64,000 nt of DNA from Rufibacter sediminis (GTDB taxonomy: Bacteria > Bacteroidota > Bacteroidia > Cytophagales > Hymenobacteraceae): assembly GCF_014269285.1 (NCBI RefSeq), contig NZ_JACOAF010000001.1, forward strand, positions 124,001-188,000, given 5' to 3'. A program made the position numbers and the translations under genes. Numbering within the stretch: position 1 is the stretch's first letter; the number at the start of each line of letters is the position of its first letter. This document shows, in pieces, positions 49,965 through 59,363 of the stretch. The notes beneath the pieces were generated by a model. That model had not been told where the DNA came from and did not search any database. It saw nothing but the letters and a program-made list of their open reading frames with translations.

Positions 49965-51401
49965 ATGCGCACAGAACTGACCTACGTAGCAACATTACCG
50001 GCTAATACCAGCACCGCCGTCTTAGTTCCGGGCCACGAGCACCTCCCCGAGGAGCTTTTCTCCCAAGATGAACAGGAATACATCAGCCGCCAGCTGGCTC
50101 TCAAGAGCACGTTGGTGACGATCAATAGATACACCCACCAGCTGTACCTGGTGCTCACCGATCCCAAACGCAAGGAAACCGAAACCCAGGAAGCCCTCCG
50201 GAAAGCAGGCCATGCCCTGCACCAACGCCTCTCCGCCGACAAGGTGGACCACGTGGTGTTATTGGACGGGGCCGATGGTGAGGCTTCGCTGTTTGTAGCC
50301 GAAGGTCTGGTGTTGAGCAATTACTCGTTCCAGCGCTACAAAACCGAGAAAGCCACTCCCCCGCTCCTGAAATCGGTCGCCATCACGGGTGTAGGCGTAT
50401 CGCAGACCCAGGTCATGGAACTGTCTCACCTGCTCGACGCCGTCTACCAGACCCGCGACCTCATCAACACGCCTCCCAACATGCAGACGCCAACGATGCT
50501 GAGCGAGCAGATCCAGGAGATGCTCCAGGATTCTGGCGTGCAGGTGGAAGTGCTGGACCAGGTGCAGATCCAATCCCTGAAAATGGGCGGCTTACTGAGC
50601 GTCAACCAAGCCTCTGATGAATCGGCTACCTTCAACATCCTGGAGTGGAAACCCGAGAACGCCACCAACGCCCAACCCATCGTGCTGGTGGGCAAAGGCG
50701 TAGTCTATGATACCGGCGGACTGAGCATTAAGCCCACGCCCAACTCCATGGACTACATGAAGTCTGACATGTCAGGCGCGGCGGCCGTCACCGGAACGCT
50801 GTACGCCCTGGCCCATAACAAAGTGCCCCTGCACGTCATCGGCCTCATCCCGGCCACCGACAACCTCATCAGTGGCAAAGGGTTCGCCCCCGGCGATGTG
50901 ATCACCATGCACAGCGGCCACACCGTGGAAGTCCTGAACACCGATGCCGAAGGTCGTTTGATCTTAGCCGATGCCCTGCACTTCGCCAAGCGCTACAACC
51001 CCGCCCTGGTGATTGACATTGCCACGCTCACCGGAGCCGCCGCCCGCGCCGTGGGCCGCGAGGGCATCGTGATGATGGGCACCGCCGATGATTTACTGAA
51101 AACAGACCTGAAACTGGCCGGGGAGATGGCCCATGAACGCCTGGTGGAGTTCCCGCTGTGGGACGAGTACCAGGACCACCTGAAATCCGACATCGCGGAC
51201 CTCAAGAACATCGGCGGAGCCGAAGCAGGCGCCATCTCGGCGGGCAAGTTCCTGGAGTTCTTCACCAATTACCCCTGGATTCACCTGGACATCGCCGGTA
51301 CGGCCTATCTGCTCAGCCCAGACTCTTACCGCGGCAAGCACGCCACCGGCAGCAGCGTCCGGTTGTTGTACCACTTCCTTACCTCACAAGCCACTGCTTA
51401 A
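49965..51401 (+). CDS. pepA: Leucyl aminopeptidase, M17 family
   Basis: 478 residues, cytosolic metallo-exopeptidase. The active-site lysine segment is VLVGKGVVYDTGGLSIKP (about residue 250) and the two-metal signature NTDAEGRLILADAL (about 325); DLINTPPNMQTP and LDIAGTAYLLSPDSYRGKHATGSSVRLLYHFL complete the C-terminal catalytic domain. The N-terminal domain is shorter than in E. coli PepA. The ATG at 49965 follows the divergent ksgA promoter; the upstream frame overlaps it. pdxA starts 3 bp after the stop, so they form an operon. Confidence 0.93.
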   Translation: MRTELTYVATLPANTSTAVLVPGHEHLPEELFSQDEQEYISRQLALKSTLVTINRYTHQLYLVLTDPKRKETETQEALRKAGHALHQRLSADKVDHVVLLDGADGEASLFVAEGLVLSNYSFQRYKTEKATPPLLKSVAITGVGVSQTQVMELSHLLDAVYQTRDLINTPPNMQTPTMLSEQIQEMLQDSGVQVEVLDQVQIQSLKMGGLLSVNQASDESATFNILEWKPENATNAQPIVLVGKGVVYDTGGLSIKPTPNSMDYMKSDMSGAAAVTGTLYALAHNKVPLHVIGLIPATDNLISGKGFAPGDVITMHSGHTVEVLNTDAEGRLILADALHFAKRYNPALVIDIATLTGAAARAVGREGIVMMGTADDLLKTDLKLAGEMAHERLVEFPLWDEYQDHLKSDIADLKNIGGAEAGAISAGKFLEFFTNYPWIHLDIAGTAYLLSPDSYRGKHATGSSVRLLYHFLTSQATA

Positions 51402-51404
51402 TCA

Positions 51405-52412
51405 ATGGAGCACAGAACCAAGCCTCGCATAGGAATTACAATAGGAGATATCAGCGGCATTGGGCCGGAAGTCGTACTGAAAACCCTTTCTGATAACCGG
51501 GTACTGCACTACTGCACCCCTATTATATACGGCTCCGCCGGGGCGGTGAACAAATACCGCAAACTGCTGGGTCTGGAGAATTTCAACTTCCAAACCATCC
51601 AGTCGTTTGACCAGCTGCACCCCAAGAAAACCCACGTCCTGAACTGCCTGGAAGAGGAGATTGAGTTCACCCCGGGCACTCCCACGGCTGCTACCGGTCA
51701 CCTGGCCCGCACGGCCTTGCTGCGCGCCGCCCAGGACCTGAAAGACGGCCATATTCAGGCGGTGGTGACGGCCCCCATTGACAAGGACAACACCCAGGGC
51801 GAAGGGTTCCAGTTCCCGGGCCATACCGAGTTCTTCACCACCTTCTTTGACGCGCCGGAGAGCCTGATGTTTCTGGTCGCCGATGATTTCAGGGTAGCCA
51901 CCGTCACCGGCCATCTGCCTTTAAAAGAGGTTGCTCACCGCATCACCCCAGAACTGCTCATCCGCAAGCTCACCATTCTGGACAACTCGCTGCGCCGGGA
52001 TTTCGGGATTCAGAAACCTAAGATTGCGGTGCTGGGGCTGAACCCCCATGCCGGGGAAAACGGGCTGCTGGGCACCGAGGAAACGGAGATCATCCTGCCG
52101 GTCATTGAACAGCTCAAGAACAAAGGCAACCTGGTGTTTGGTCCCTTCCCCGCCGATGGCTTCTTCGGGACGCGCAGCTACAAGAAATTCGATGCCACGC
52201 TGGCGCTTTACCATGACCAGGGCCTGATTCCGTTCAAGACCATCGCCTTTGAGCGGGGCGTGAACTTCACGGCCGGGTTGCCCATTGTGCGCACCTCCCC
52301 TGACCACGGCACCGCCTATGACATTGCCGGGCAAAACAAAGCCGACGAGACCTCGTTCCGGGAAGCCCTGTTCGCCGCCGTGGATATCCTGCGTGTGCGG
52401 GCAGAGGCGTAG
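51405..52412 (+). CDS. pdxA: 4-Hydroxythreonine-4-phosphate dehydrogenase
   Basis: 335 residues, NAD-dependent enzyme of the DXP-dependent pyridoxal phosphate pathway. IGITIGDISGIGPEVVLKTL is the family N-terminus; VVTAPIDKDNTQGEGFQFPGHTEFFT and ALYHDQGLIPFKTIAFERGVNFTAGLPIVRTSPDHGTAYDIAG carry the substrate and metal residues (His, Asp, Lys). It is translated right after pepA (3-bp gap), which suggests coupled expression, though no functional link is known. Confidence 0.95.
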   Translation: MEHRTKPRIGITIGDISGIGPEVVLKTLSDNRVLHYCTPIIYGSAGAVNKYRKLLGLENFNFQTIQSFDQLHPKKTHVLNCLEEEIEFTPGTPTAATGHLARTALLRAAQDLKDGHIQAVVTAPIDKDNTQGEGFQFPGHTEFFTTFFDAPESLMFLVADDFRVATVTGHLPLKEVAHRITPELLIRKLTILDNSLRRDFGIQKPKIAVLGLNPHAGENGLLGTEETEIILPVIEQLKNKGNLVFGPFPADGFFGTRSYKKFDATLALYHDQGLIPFKTIAFERGVNFTAGLPIVRTSPDHGTAYDIAGQNKADETSFREALFAAVDILRVRAEA

Positions 52413-52441
52413 GCGGAAGTAAGGAAGAAACAATTGAAAGC

Positions 52442-52477
52442 GTTTTAGGGCTGATTTATTGAAAAAGGCCCTAAAAC
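52442..52477. repeat. 36-nt palindromic repeat, copy
   Basis: GTTTTAGGGCTGATTTAT / TGAAAAAGGCCCTAAAAC, flanked by AAAGC / GCTTT, which extends the stem by five pairs. Confidence 0.85.
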
Positions 52478-52606
52478 GCTTTGCTTTATACATCGCTTTC
52501 TAAGCCGGGGAAATGGGTTCTTTGCGAAGAACAGCCGTACAAGAAAACAGGTCCACCGGTTTCAAACCTAGAGGTACAGGTATCTGGCTCATAATGAACT
52601 AGTCCT

Positions 52607-52642
52607 GTTTAGAAGCTGTTTTGCCCAAGACAAGCCCGAAAC
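52607..52642. repeat. 36-nt palindromic repeat, copy
   Basis: GTTTAGAAGCTGTTTTGC / CCAAGACAAGCCCGAAAC; arms with several mismatches. Confidence 0.6.
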
Positions 52643-52701
52643 GGCTATTTATTAACCAGCGCAAAAAAGGCATTTGTATTTTATAATTCAGATATTCTTG
52701 C

Positions 52702-52709
52702 TAATTTTG
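52702..52709 (+). promoter_or_regulatory. -7 box of the yceD-rpmF operon
   Basis: TAATTTTG, 23 bp before the GTG start at 52733. Confidence 0.5.
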
Positions 52710-52732
52710 CGACTTGCAAAAAAAGAGGCAAC

Positions 52733-53293
52733 GTGAAGGAGATTAAGAAATACGATATCAACCTTGTCAAGCTGGGCAACAAAAGCCACGGCTACGAGTT
52801 TGAATTGGATAACCGCTTCTTTGAGTTGTTTGAGCAGGAACTGATCCTGGGCGGCAACTTGAAGGCAGTGGTAGAGCTGCACAAATCGGAGCTTCTTTTG
52901 CAGTTTGACTTCCACATCCAGGGAACCGTCCGCCTGATCTGCGACCGGAGCCTGGAGGAATTTGAGCACCCGCTGGAAGTGGAGCAAACGCTGCTCGTGC
53001 GTTTCGGCCCGGAAGACCTGGAACTGGACGTGAACGTGTTGCAGATTACCCCTGACACGCAGTACATCAACATCGCCCAGCACCTGTATGACTACATCGG
53101 GCTGGCGATACCCATGAAAAAGCTGCACCCCAGGTTTGTAGAGGAAGATCTTGAACTGGAGGATGATCCGGAGGCGGAAGGCCTGCTGATTTACTCCACC
53201 GGCTCTGACGGAGACGAGGAGGACGGAGATGATGACGGGGAGGACGATGGTCCGGTAGACCCGCGCTTCGCCGCCCTTAAAAAGTTAAAATAA
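52733..53293 (+). CDS. DUF177 (YceD-like) 23S rRNA accumulation protein
   Basis: 186 residues from GTG at 52733. The DUF177 core is VELHKSELLLQFDFHIQGTVRLICDRSLEEFEHPLE and the family end VDPRFAALKKLK; the C-terminus has a run of acidic residues (GDEEDGDDDGEDDGPVD). YceD homologues are needed for 23S rRNA levels in some bacteria. It precedes rpmF by 32 bp, the standard pairing. GTG is used because no ATG is available before the conserved start MKEIKKYDINL. Confidence 0.9.
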   Translation: MKEIKKYDINLVKLGNKSHGYEFELDNRFFELFEQELILGGNLKAVVELHKSELLLQFDFHIQGTVRLICDRSLEEFEHPLEVEQTLLVRFGPEDLELDVNVLQITPDTQYINIAQHLYDYIGLAIPMKKLHPRFVEEDLELEDDPEAEGLLIYSTGSDGDEEDGDDDGEDDGPVDPRFAALKKLK

Positions 53294-53325
53294 GTTTATA
53301 ACCAATTTTGTAATAATTACCTGAG

Positions 53326-53520
53326 ATGGCACATCCTAAGCGAAAAATCTCCAAAACCAGAAGAGATAAGAGAAGAACGCACGACAAAATCACTCCAAAG
53401 GCGATTTCTATCTGCCCTAACACCGGTGAGGTGCACCAATACCACAGAGCGTACGTGGTAGACGGAGATCTGTACCACAACGGTAAAGTGGCCATCAAAA
53501 ATTATACCTCTGTTGCGTAA
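53326..53520 (+). CDS. rpmF: 50S ribosomal protein L32
   Basis: 64 residues: [22 protein letters not shown] is the invariant basic start. Only one cysteine remains ([16 protein letters not shown]), so it is the zinc-free (C-) form found in Bacteroidetes. It sits between yceD and plsX, the classic order; its stop overlaps the first bases of a terminator. Confidence 0.95.
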   Translation: MAHPKRKISKTRRDKRRTHDKITPKAISICPNTGEVHQYHRAYVVDGDLYHNGKVAIKNYTSVA

Positions 53521-53546
53521 TAAAGCTTGCCTAGACAGGCTTTATT
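53519..53546 (+). terminator. Weak hairpin after rpmF
   Basis: AATAAAGCTTG and CAGGCTTTATT form an 11-bp stem (one G-U) around CCTAGA, followed by TTAG. It may reduce but not stop read-through into plsX. Confidence 0.6.
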
Positions 53547-53584
53547 TTAGTTACTTGTAGGATAATTTACGAAACACGCTTTAC

Positions 53585-54526
53585 ATGAAAATAGCTCTGG
53601 ATGCAATGGGCGGCGACTTCGCCCCCGACGCAGTTGTAGAAGGCGCACTTTTGGCGGCTGAGACTTTGACGAATGAAATTGAGATTTTCCTCATTGGAGA
53701 TGAAGTCAAAATCAATTCCCTCCTCAAAAAGCACGGCTACACCGGTTCCAGAGTAAAGGTTGTTCACGCATCTCAAGTGATTGGGATGGGTGAACACCCT
53801 ACTAAAGCCCTCACCCAGAAACAAGACTCCAGCATAGCGGTAGGTTACGGCATGCTGGCCTCTAAAAAGGTAGACGCTTTCTGCAGCGCCGGTAATACCG
53901 GCGCCATGTTGGTAGGCGCTGTCTTCAGCGTGAAACAGGTAGAAGGCATCCTTCGCCCGGCCCTGGCCAGCTTCGTCCCTAAATTAGCGGGCGGATACGG
54001 GGTCATGCTGGACGTGGGAGCTATCGCAGACTGCAAACCCGAGATTCTGGAGCAGTTTGGCGAGATTGGTTCCATCTGTGCGCAATACCTGCTGGACATT
54101 GAGAATCCGCGGGTAGGCCTCATGAACTTAGGGGAAGAGGAAGGAAAAGGCACCATGGTGACCCAGCCCACCTACAAACTCCTCAAAGAAAACAAATCCA
54201 TCAACTTTATCGGGAACATTGAAGGGCGCGACCTGTTCAATGACAAAGCCGACGTCATTGTCTGTGACGGGTTCACCGGTAACGTGCTTCTCAAAATGGC
54301 AGAATCTATCTACGATATCCTGCTGGAGAAAAAAATCTCTGATCCCTTCTTTGATCGCTTCAACTATGAAGCGGTAGGCGGAAGTCCGATTCTGGGCGTG
54401 AACGGCAACGCGGTCATTGGCCACGGTGTATCCAGCCCTACTGCCATCTGCAATATGCTCCATTTAGCCAACAAGATGGCGGAGTCCCATATCTCAGATA
54501 AATTCAGAAAATACTTTAGCGCCTAA
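53585..54526 (+). CDS. plsX: Phosphate acyltransferase PlsX
   Basis: 313 residues. Makes acyl-phosphate from acyl-ACP in membrane lipid synthesis. [22 protein letters not shown] is the family start, [22 protein letters not shown] and [16 protein letters not shown] follow, and [31 protein letters not shown] and [13 protein letters not shown] complete it. It lies between rpmF and fabH (37-bp gap), as in most Bacteria. Confidence 0.96.
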   Translation: MKIALDAMGGDFAPDAVVEGALLAAETLTNEIEIFLIGDEVKINSLLKKHGYTGSRVKVVHASQVIGMGEHPTKALTQKQDSSIAVGYGMLASKKVDAFCSAGNTGAMLVGAVFSVKQVEGILRPALASFVPKLAGGYGVMLDVGAIADCKPEILEQFGEIGSICAQYLLDIENPRVGLMNLGEEEGKGTMVTQPTYKLLKENKSINFIGNIEGRDLFNDKADVIVCDGFTGNVLLKMAESIYDILLEKKISDPFFDRFNYEAVGGSPILGVNGNAVIGHGVSSPTAICNMLHLANKMAESHISDKFRKYFSA

Positions 54527-54563
54527 TTGTGCGCCCTTTCACCAGACATTCCTTCAGAACGTT

Positions 54564-55562
54564 ATGAGCAAAATTACCGCCGCCATCACTGGTGTGAGTG
54601 GCTATGCCCCGGAGTATGTGTTAACCAACCAGGAGTTGGAGACAATGGTAGAAACCAACGATGAGTGGATCGTTAGCCGTACCGGGATCAAAGAAAGACG
54701 CATCCTGAAGGGAGAAGACCAGGGCACCTCCGCCATTGCCATTCCGGCGGTACTGGAACTGCTGAAGAAAACCAATACCCAGCCAGAGGAAGTAGACCTG
54801 CTCATCTGCGCCACCACCACCCCAGACATGGTGTTCCCAGCTACGGCCAACATCATCTGCGCCGAGGTGGGCGCCGTGAACGCGTTTGGCTATGACCTGC
54901 AGGCCGCCTGCTCCGGTTTCCTGTTTGCGCTGGCCACCGGCGCGCAGTTTGTGGAGACCGGCAAATACAAGAAAGTGATTGTGGTGGGGGCAGATAAAAT
55001 GTCCGCCATTGTAGATTATACTGACCGCGCCACCTGCATCATCTTCGGGGATGGCGGCGGGGCCGTGATGCTGGAACCTAACACCGAAGGGTTTGGCGTA
55101 CAGGACAGCATCCTGAAGTCAGACGGAACCGGGGCGCAGTTCCTGCACATGAAAGCCGGCGGAAGCCGCAGACCCGCCACCCAAGAAACCCTGGACCGGA
55201 GAGAGCATTACGCGTTCCAGGAAGGCCAGCAGGTGTTCAAGTTCGCGGTGAAAGGCATGGCCGATGTGTCTGCCGAAATCATGGAGAAGAACAACCTCAC
55301 CGCCGATGACATTGCCTGGCTGGTGCCCCACCAGGCCAACAAGCGCATCATTGACGCCACAGCCAACCGCATGGGCGTGGGCCCGGAGAAGGTCATGATC
55401 AACATCCAGAAATATGGCAATACCACCAGCGGCACCATTCCTTTGTGCCTGTGGGAATTTGAAAACCAACTCAAAAAAGGTGACAACGTGATTCTTGCCG
55501 CTTTTGGCGGTGGTTTCACCTGGGGCTCCATTTATCTGAAATGGGCGTATGACCCTAAGTAA
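54564..55562 (+). CDS. fabH: 3-Oxoacyl-ACP synthase III
   Basis: 332 residues. First condensation of fatty-acid synthesis. The catalytic cysteine is in [19 protein letters not shown] (about residue 115), the histidine in [13 protein letters not shown] (about 255) and the asparagine in [13 protein letters not shown] (about 285). Nothing indicates an unusual primer preference. It ends 39 bp before a terminator hairpin that doubles as the efp promoter. Confidence 0.96.
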   Translation: MSKITAAITGVSGYAPEYVLTNQELETMVETNDEWIVSRTGIKERRILKGEDQGTSAIAIPAVLELLKKTNTQPEEVDLLICATTTPDMVFPATANIICAEVGAVNAFGYDLQAACSGFLFALATGAQFVETGKYKKVIVVGADKMSAIVDYTDRATCIIFGDGGGAVMLEPNTEGFGVQDSILKSDGTGAQFLHMKAGGSRRPATQETLDRREHYAFQEGQQVFKFAVKGMADVSAEIMEKNNLTADDIAWLVPHQANKRIIDATANRMGVGPEKVMINIQKYGNTTSGTIPLCLWEFENQLKKGDNVILAAFGGGFTWGSIYLKWAYDPK

Positions 55563-55569
55563 GGACCTC

Positions 55570-55598
55570 GTTTTTAAGGCACTTTTCTGAAATAGATC
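55570..55598. repeat. Palindromic repeat, half copy
   Basis: GTTTTTAAGGCACTTTTC then TGAAATAGATC; the right arm is lost. Confidence 0.45.
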
Positions 55599-55600
55599 AA

Positions 55601-55628
55601 AAAATTCGGCTATCTTTGGCCGAATTTT
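55601..55628 (+). promoter_or_regulatory. efp promoter box inside a terminator hairpin
   Basis: AAAATTCGGC (55601-55610) and GCCGAATTTT (55619-55628) form a perfect stem whose 8-base loop is exactly TATCTTTG, the -7 box; TTT follows. It can end the fabH transcript and start the efp one. Confidence 0.75.
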
Positions 55629-55685
55629 TTTATGTCCGAACGGGAAAAACCCACCGGCATTTTAAACCGAAACCCACAACTACTT

Positions 55686-56249
55686 ATGGCAACTACCGCT
55701 GATTTCCGCAACGGGCTTTGCATTGAATTCAACGGCGACCTGTGGCTTATCACTGAGTTTCAGCACGTGAAACCCGGCAAAGGTCCAGCCTTCGTGCGTA
55801 CCAAACTGAAGAACATCAAAACCGGCAAAGTGGTGGACAACACCTTCACCGCCGGCGTGAAAGTAACCACGGCCCGTGTAGAGCAGCGCCCGCACCAGTT
55901 CATCTTCAAAGATGACTACGGCTACAACTTCATGGACATGAATACCTTTGAGCAGGTAACCTTGAACGAGAAACTGGTACCTTTTGCTGACCTGATGAAA
56001 GAAGGCCAGGAAGTGACCATCCTGTTCCACGCCGAGACGGAAACCCCGCTCACCGCTGAACTTCCCACGTATGTAGAGCTAGTTATCACGTATACAGAGC
56101 CGGGCATCAAGGGAGACACCGCCACCAACGCCTCAAAACCAGCCACCGTAGAAACCGGGGCCACTATCTCTGTTCCGTTGTTTATCGGGCAGGATGAAAA
56201 AATAAAGGTAGACACGCGTACCTATACCTACGCCGAACGAGTAAAATAG
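55686..56249 (+). CDS. efp: Elongation factor P
   Basis: 187 residues from the ATG at 55686 (MATTADFRNGLCIEFNG). Helps ribosomes pass polyproline. The loop KPGKGPAFVRTKLKNI carries the usually modified lysine at its tip; Bacteroidetes modification is not established. The three OB-like domains are complete and the end is KVDTRTYTYAERVK. A longer frame from 55632 adds 18 residues and starts 3 bp from the promoter hairpin, so it is less likely. accB follows after 4 bp. Confidence 0.96.
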   Translation: MATTADFRNGLCIEFNGDLWLITEFQHVKPGKGPAFVRTKLKNIKTGKVVDNTFTAGVKVTTARVEQRPHQFIFKDDYGYNFMDMNTFEQVTLNEKLVPFADLMKEGQEVTILFHAETETPLTAELPTYVELVITYTEPGIKGDTATNASKPATVETGATISVPLFIGQDEKIKVDTRTYTYAERVK

Positions 56250-56253
56250 AACT

Positions 56254-56742
56254 ATGAAAGCTAAGGAAATCCAAGAACTGATTGATTTCATCGCGAAATC
56301 AGGCCTGAACAAAGTTGACATCGAGACTGAGGAATTCAAAATCTCAGTGGAGCGCGAGGCGAGCCAGAAAGTGAAATTTGTGCAAGGAGCTAGCCCTGCC
56401 GCCCCAGCGGCATTGCCTGCGGCCCCCGCAGCCCCTGCCCTGCCCCAGGCTCCCGCTGCTCCGGCCGCCCCGGCTCAGCCCGCCGCCGATGACACCAGCA
56501 AATACGTGACCATCAAAGCCCCTATGATCGGGACGCTGTACCGCTCTGCCAACCCAGAGTCTCCGGCGTTCGTGAACGTGGGCGACGAGGTACAAAAAGG
56601 CCAGGTGATCTGCATTATTGAGGCCATGAAGCTGTTCAACGAAATCGAGTCTGAGATCTCAGGCCGTATCGTGAAAGTGCTGGTAGACAACTCCAGCCCG
56701 GTAGAATACGACCAGCCGTTGTTCTTGGTAGATCCTAGCTAA
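56254..56742 (+). CDS. accB: Acetyl-CoA carboxylase biotin carboxyl carrier protein
   Basis: 162 residues. The N-terminal helix (MKAKEIQELIDFIAKSGLNKVDIETEEFKI) is followed by an Ala/Pro linker and the biotinyl domain with the target lysine in EAMKLFNEIESE. It is co-transcribed with efp (4-bp gap) and precedes accC. Confidence 0.96.
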   Translation: MKAKEIQELIDFIAKSGLNKVDIETEEFKISVEREASQKVKFVQGASPAAPAALPAAPAAPALPQAPAAPAAPAQPAADDTSKYVTIKAPMIGTLYRSANPESPAFVNVGDEVQKGQVICIIEAMKLFNEIESEISGRIVKVLVDNSSPVEYDQPLFLVDPS

Positions 56743-56893
56743 TGTGCTGATTTTTTAATGTGCTGATGTGCTACTTTAAGTGCGGGTGGAATTTCATGAC
56801 TTCATTTAGTTCCCTCCCTGCTTTAACTAGTTCATTAGCACATTATTTTTTTGAATCATTAGCACATCAGCACATTTACACATTAGCACATTA
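56741..56893. repeat. Direct and inverted repeats between accB and accC
   Basis: The inverted pair AATGTGCTGATGTGCT (56757-56772) and AGCACATCAGCACATT (56861-56876) is exact over 16 bp. ATTAGCACAT recurs at about 56834, 56858 and 56882 and AATGTGCTGA twice at the left end. Shorter than 160 bp, it looks like an expandable intergenic repeat; effect on accC expression is unknown. Confidence 0.85.
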
Positions 56894-56898
56894 ACTAC

Positions 56899-58242
56899 AT
56901 GTTCAAAAAAATACTTATTGCCAACCGTGGCGAAATTGCGCTGAGGGTCATCCGGACCTGCAAGGAAATGGGCATTAAAACGGTAGCCGTGTACTCTACC
57001 GCCGACAAGGAAAGCCTGCACGTACGCTTCGCGGATGAAGCGGTGTGCATCGGGCCGGCCCCATCGTCCCAGTCGTACCTGAATATCCCTAACCTGATTG
57101 CGGCTGCGGAAATCACCAACGCCGATGCCATTCACCCGGGCTACGGGTTCCTTTCTGAAAACGCTGAGTTTTCCAGAATTTGTGCCGAAAACGGCATCAA
57201 GTTCATTGGCGCCTCTCCGGAGATGATCAACTCCATGGGCGACAAGTCCTCGGCTAAGGAGTACATGAAAAAAGCCGGCGTGCCTACCATCCCGGGATCG
57301 GAAGGATTGTTGGCTTCTGCCGAGCAAGGCAAGAAACTGGCGGCCAAAATTAAATATCCGGTCATCATCAAAGCCACGGCGGGTGGCGGTGGCCGCGGCA
57401 TGCGCATCATCAAATCAGCTGATGAGTTTGACAAGGCCTGGAACGATGCCCGTCAGGAAGCCAAAGCCGCTTTCGGGAACGACGGCATGTACCTGGAGAA
57501 ATTCGTGGAGGAGCCGCGCCACATCGAGATCCAGATCGTGGGCGACCAGTACGGGGCCGTTTGCCACCTGTCTGAGCGTGATTGCAGCATCCAGCGCCGT
57601 CACCAGAAACTGATTGAGGAAACTCCTTCGCCGTTCATCTCAGACGAGCTGCGCGAGCGCATGGGTCAGGCCGCTATTGCCGGTGCCAAAGCCATCAACT
57701 ACGAAGGCGTGGGGACCATTGAGTTCCTGGTTGACAAGCACAAAGATTTCTACTTCATGGAGATGAACACCCGTATTCAGGTGGAGCACCCCATCACCGA
57801 GGAAGTTGTGAACTATGACCTCATCAAGGAACAGATCAAAGTAGCCGCCGGAATTCCTATCTCCGGCAAAAACTATTATCCACAGATGCACGCCATTGAG
57901 TGCCGTATCAACGCCGAGGACCCGAAGGCCGGTTTCCGCCCGAGCCCCGGCAAGATCACCGTGCTGCACATCCCGGGTGGCCACGGCGTTCGCGTAGACA
58001 CGCACGTGTATGCGGGCTACACCATTCCTGCCAACTATGACTCCATGATCGCGAAGCTGATTGTGAGTGCCCAGACCCGGGAGGAGGCCATCGTTAAGAT
58101 GAAGCGTGCCCTGAGCGAGTTTGTGATCGAAGGCGTGAAAACCACCATCCCGTTCCACCTGGCCATGATGGACGACAAAAACTTCAACGAAGGCGATTTC
58201 ACCACCAGCTACCTGGACACCTACGATTTCACTAAGTTTTAA
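56899..58242 (+). CDS. accC: Acetyl-CoA carboxylase biotin carboxylase subunit
   Basis: 447 residues. Carboxylates biotin on AccB with ATP and bicarbonate. [24 protein letters not shown], the glycine-rich [64 protein letters not shown] and the dimer/C-terminal [26 protein letters not shown] are all intact. Its TAA stop lies inside a shortened palindrome-family copy (58236-58260). A perfect hairpin follows. Confidence 0.97.
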   Translation: MFKKILIANRGEIALRVIRTCKEMGIKTVAVYSTADKESLHVRFADEAVCIGPAPSSQSYLNIPNLIAAAEITNADAIHPGYGFLSENAEFSRICAENGIKFIGASPEMINSMGDKSSAKEYMKKAGVPTIPGSEGLLASAEQGKKLAAKIKYPVIIKATAGGGGRGMRIIKSADEFDKAWNDARQEAKAAFGNDGMYLEKFVEEPRHIEIQIVGDQYGAVCHLSERDCSIQRRHQKLIEETPSPFISDELRERMGQAAIAGAKAINYEGVGTIEFLVDKHKDFYFMEMNTRIQVEHPITEEVVNYDLIKEQIKVAAGIPISGKNYYPQMHAIECRINAEDPKAGFRPSPGKITVLHIPGGHGVRVDTHVYAGYTIPANYDSMIAKLIVSAQTREEAIVKMKRALSEFVIEGVKTTIPFHLAMMDDKNFNEGDFTTSYLDTYDFTKF

Positions 58243-58260
58243 GAAAAACAGGCTTAAAAC
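58236..58260. repeat. Palindromic repeat, shortened copy containing the accC stop
   Basis: GTTTTAAGAAAAACAGGCTTAAAAC: the stop codon TAA (58240-58242) is within the left end and about 11 central bases are missing. Confidence 0.6.
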
Positions 58261-58294
58261 AGAAAAGCAGCTCAGAGGGGCTGCTTTTCTGTTT
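58257..58294 (+). terminator. accC terminator
   Basis: AAACAGAAAAGCAGC (58257-58271) and GCTGCTTTTCTGTTT (58280-58294) are exact complements. Confidence 0.9.
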
Positions 58295-58308
58295 ACCGGG
58301 AAGTAGAG

Positions 58309-59268
58309 ATGAAAATGAAAATAGGGTTATCCTTCGTCACGTTTTGCCTTCTCGCGGTTAGTACCAGCTGTACCAAACAGCTCTTCGTGAAGGTAGAACA
58401 GCCACCCGCCCATGCGTTCCCCAAGCAGGACAGGCACTTACTGATTGTTCCACTTTACCAGGCTGCTTCCCTCTACAAGAAGAAGGAAAAGGCCGAGGTG
58501 TACCAGTTTGCCGCCCAGGAAGCCATTGCGGGCGCAACTACTTTTTTCCGGAAAGACTCCAGCTACCACGTGCAGGTGGCAGATAGCCAATTGCTGAACC
58601 GGTTTAACCTCCGTCCTCAGAGGATTTCCGCCAGCTACGTACAGCAGATTTGCCAGGAGAGGAAGGTCTCTCAGGTTCTGTTCCTGCAGGAGGTGACCGC
58701 CGATATTCAAAGAAGTGATGTAACTCTGGGGAACCTGCTCAGGTCACCGCTGCCCTCGCTGGGCCCCCAAACGAACACCTGGCACTACAGTCTGCTCCTG
58801 ACCACCCAGTGGGCGCTGTATGACCAAACGGGAGCTCTCCTGGACTCAACGCATGTCACGGCGCGTAAACCGTACGTGTTTAATGAAAAGATGACGAAGG
58901 AAATGACCTTGGTGGGTCCTGCTCTGGAAAACTCACTAGAAACGGTGCATTCCGTTGCGCTGGCCAACGGACAGGCGTACGCCCAACGATTCTTTCCGAA
59001 AGCAATCGTGGTCCATCGGCCTTACTACCGCACGGGAGCGCTGGCCCCCGCCGCCGAGTGGATTGAAATCAGAAACTGGAAAGAGGCCGCCGAACTACTT
59101 CTCCCGCTGGCGCAGGATGCCTCCCCTTCCACCGCTGCCAAGGCTGCCTACAACCTCGCCTTGATGAGCGAGGCCCAAGGCAACCTGGAGGAAGCCAAGC
59201 AATGGGCCCAACTTGCCGCCAGTGCTGGCAACCGCCTGGCTCGCAAAATGCTTTCAGACCTGAAGTAA
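58309..59268 (+). CDS. Lipoprotein, DUF6340-like
   Basis: 319 residues with a lipoprotein signal (lipobox VSTSC, Cys21). A beta/alpha domain (LFVKVEQPPAHAFPKQDRHLLIVPL, QICQERKVSQVLFLQEVTADIQ, TTQWALYDQTGALLDSTHV) is followed by a helical tail with TPR-like pairs (AAELLLPLAQDASPSTAAKAAYNLALMSEAQGNLEEAKQWAQLAAS). This layout fits the Bacteroidetes DUF6340 lipoproteins, whose function is unknown. It is separated from accC by a strong terminator, so it is probably transcribed alone. Confidence 0.72.
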   Translation: MKMKIGLSFVTFCLLAVSTSCTKQLFVKVEQPPAHAFPKQDRHLLIVPLYQAASLYKKKEKAEVYQFAAQEAIAGATTFFRKDSSYHVQVADSQLLNRFNLRPQRISASYVQQICQERKVSQVLFLQEVTADIQRSDVTLGNLLRSPLPSLGPQTNTWHYSLLLTTQWALYDQTGALLDSTHVTARKPYVFNEKMTKEMTLVGPALENSLETVHSVALANGQAYAQRFFPKAIVVHRPYYRTGALAPAAEWIEIRNWKEAAELLLPLAQDASPSTAAKAAYNLALMSEAQGNLEEAKQWAQLAASAGNRLARKMLSDLK

Positions 59269-59283
59269 AGTTGATACCCCCTG

Positions 59284-59349
59284 AAAATCGGATCGCCCGT
59301 TTCAAGCCTTCTTTTAAGAAAAGAGGCCTGAAACGGGCGATCCGATTTT
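59284..59349. terminator. Long hairpin (25-bp arms) between convergent genes, also a 36-nt family copy
   Basis: Arms 59284-59308 and 59325-59349 match with one G-U pair; the inner TCTTTTAAGAAAAGA is also a palindrome. The family unit is 59299-59334. It lies after the lipoprotein gene and before the DUF3109 gene end, so it may stop transcription from both sides. Confidence 0.8.
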
Positions 59350-59363
59350 AACAGGAATGCGGT

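Larger units (their letters stand above)
52413..52732. other. Intergenic region with two palindromic-repeat copies
   Basis: 320 bp without a gene. It holds copies at 52442-52477 and 52607-52642 and the -7 box TAATTTTG at 52702-52709. Confidence 0.75.
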
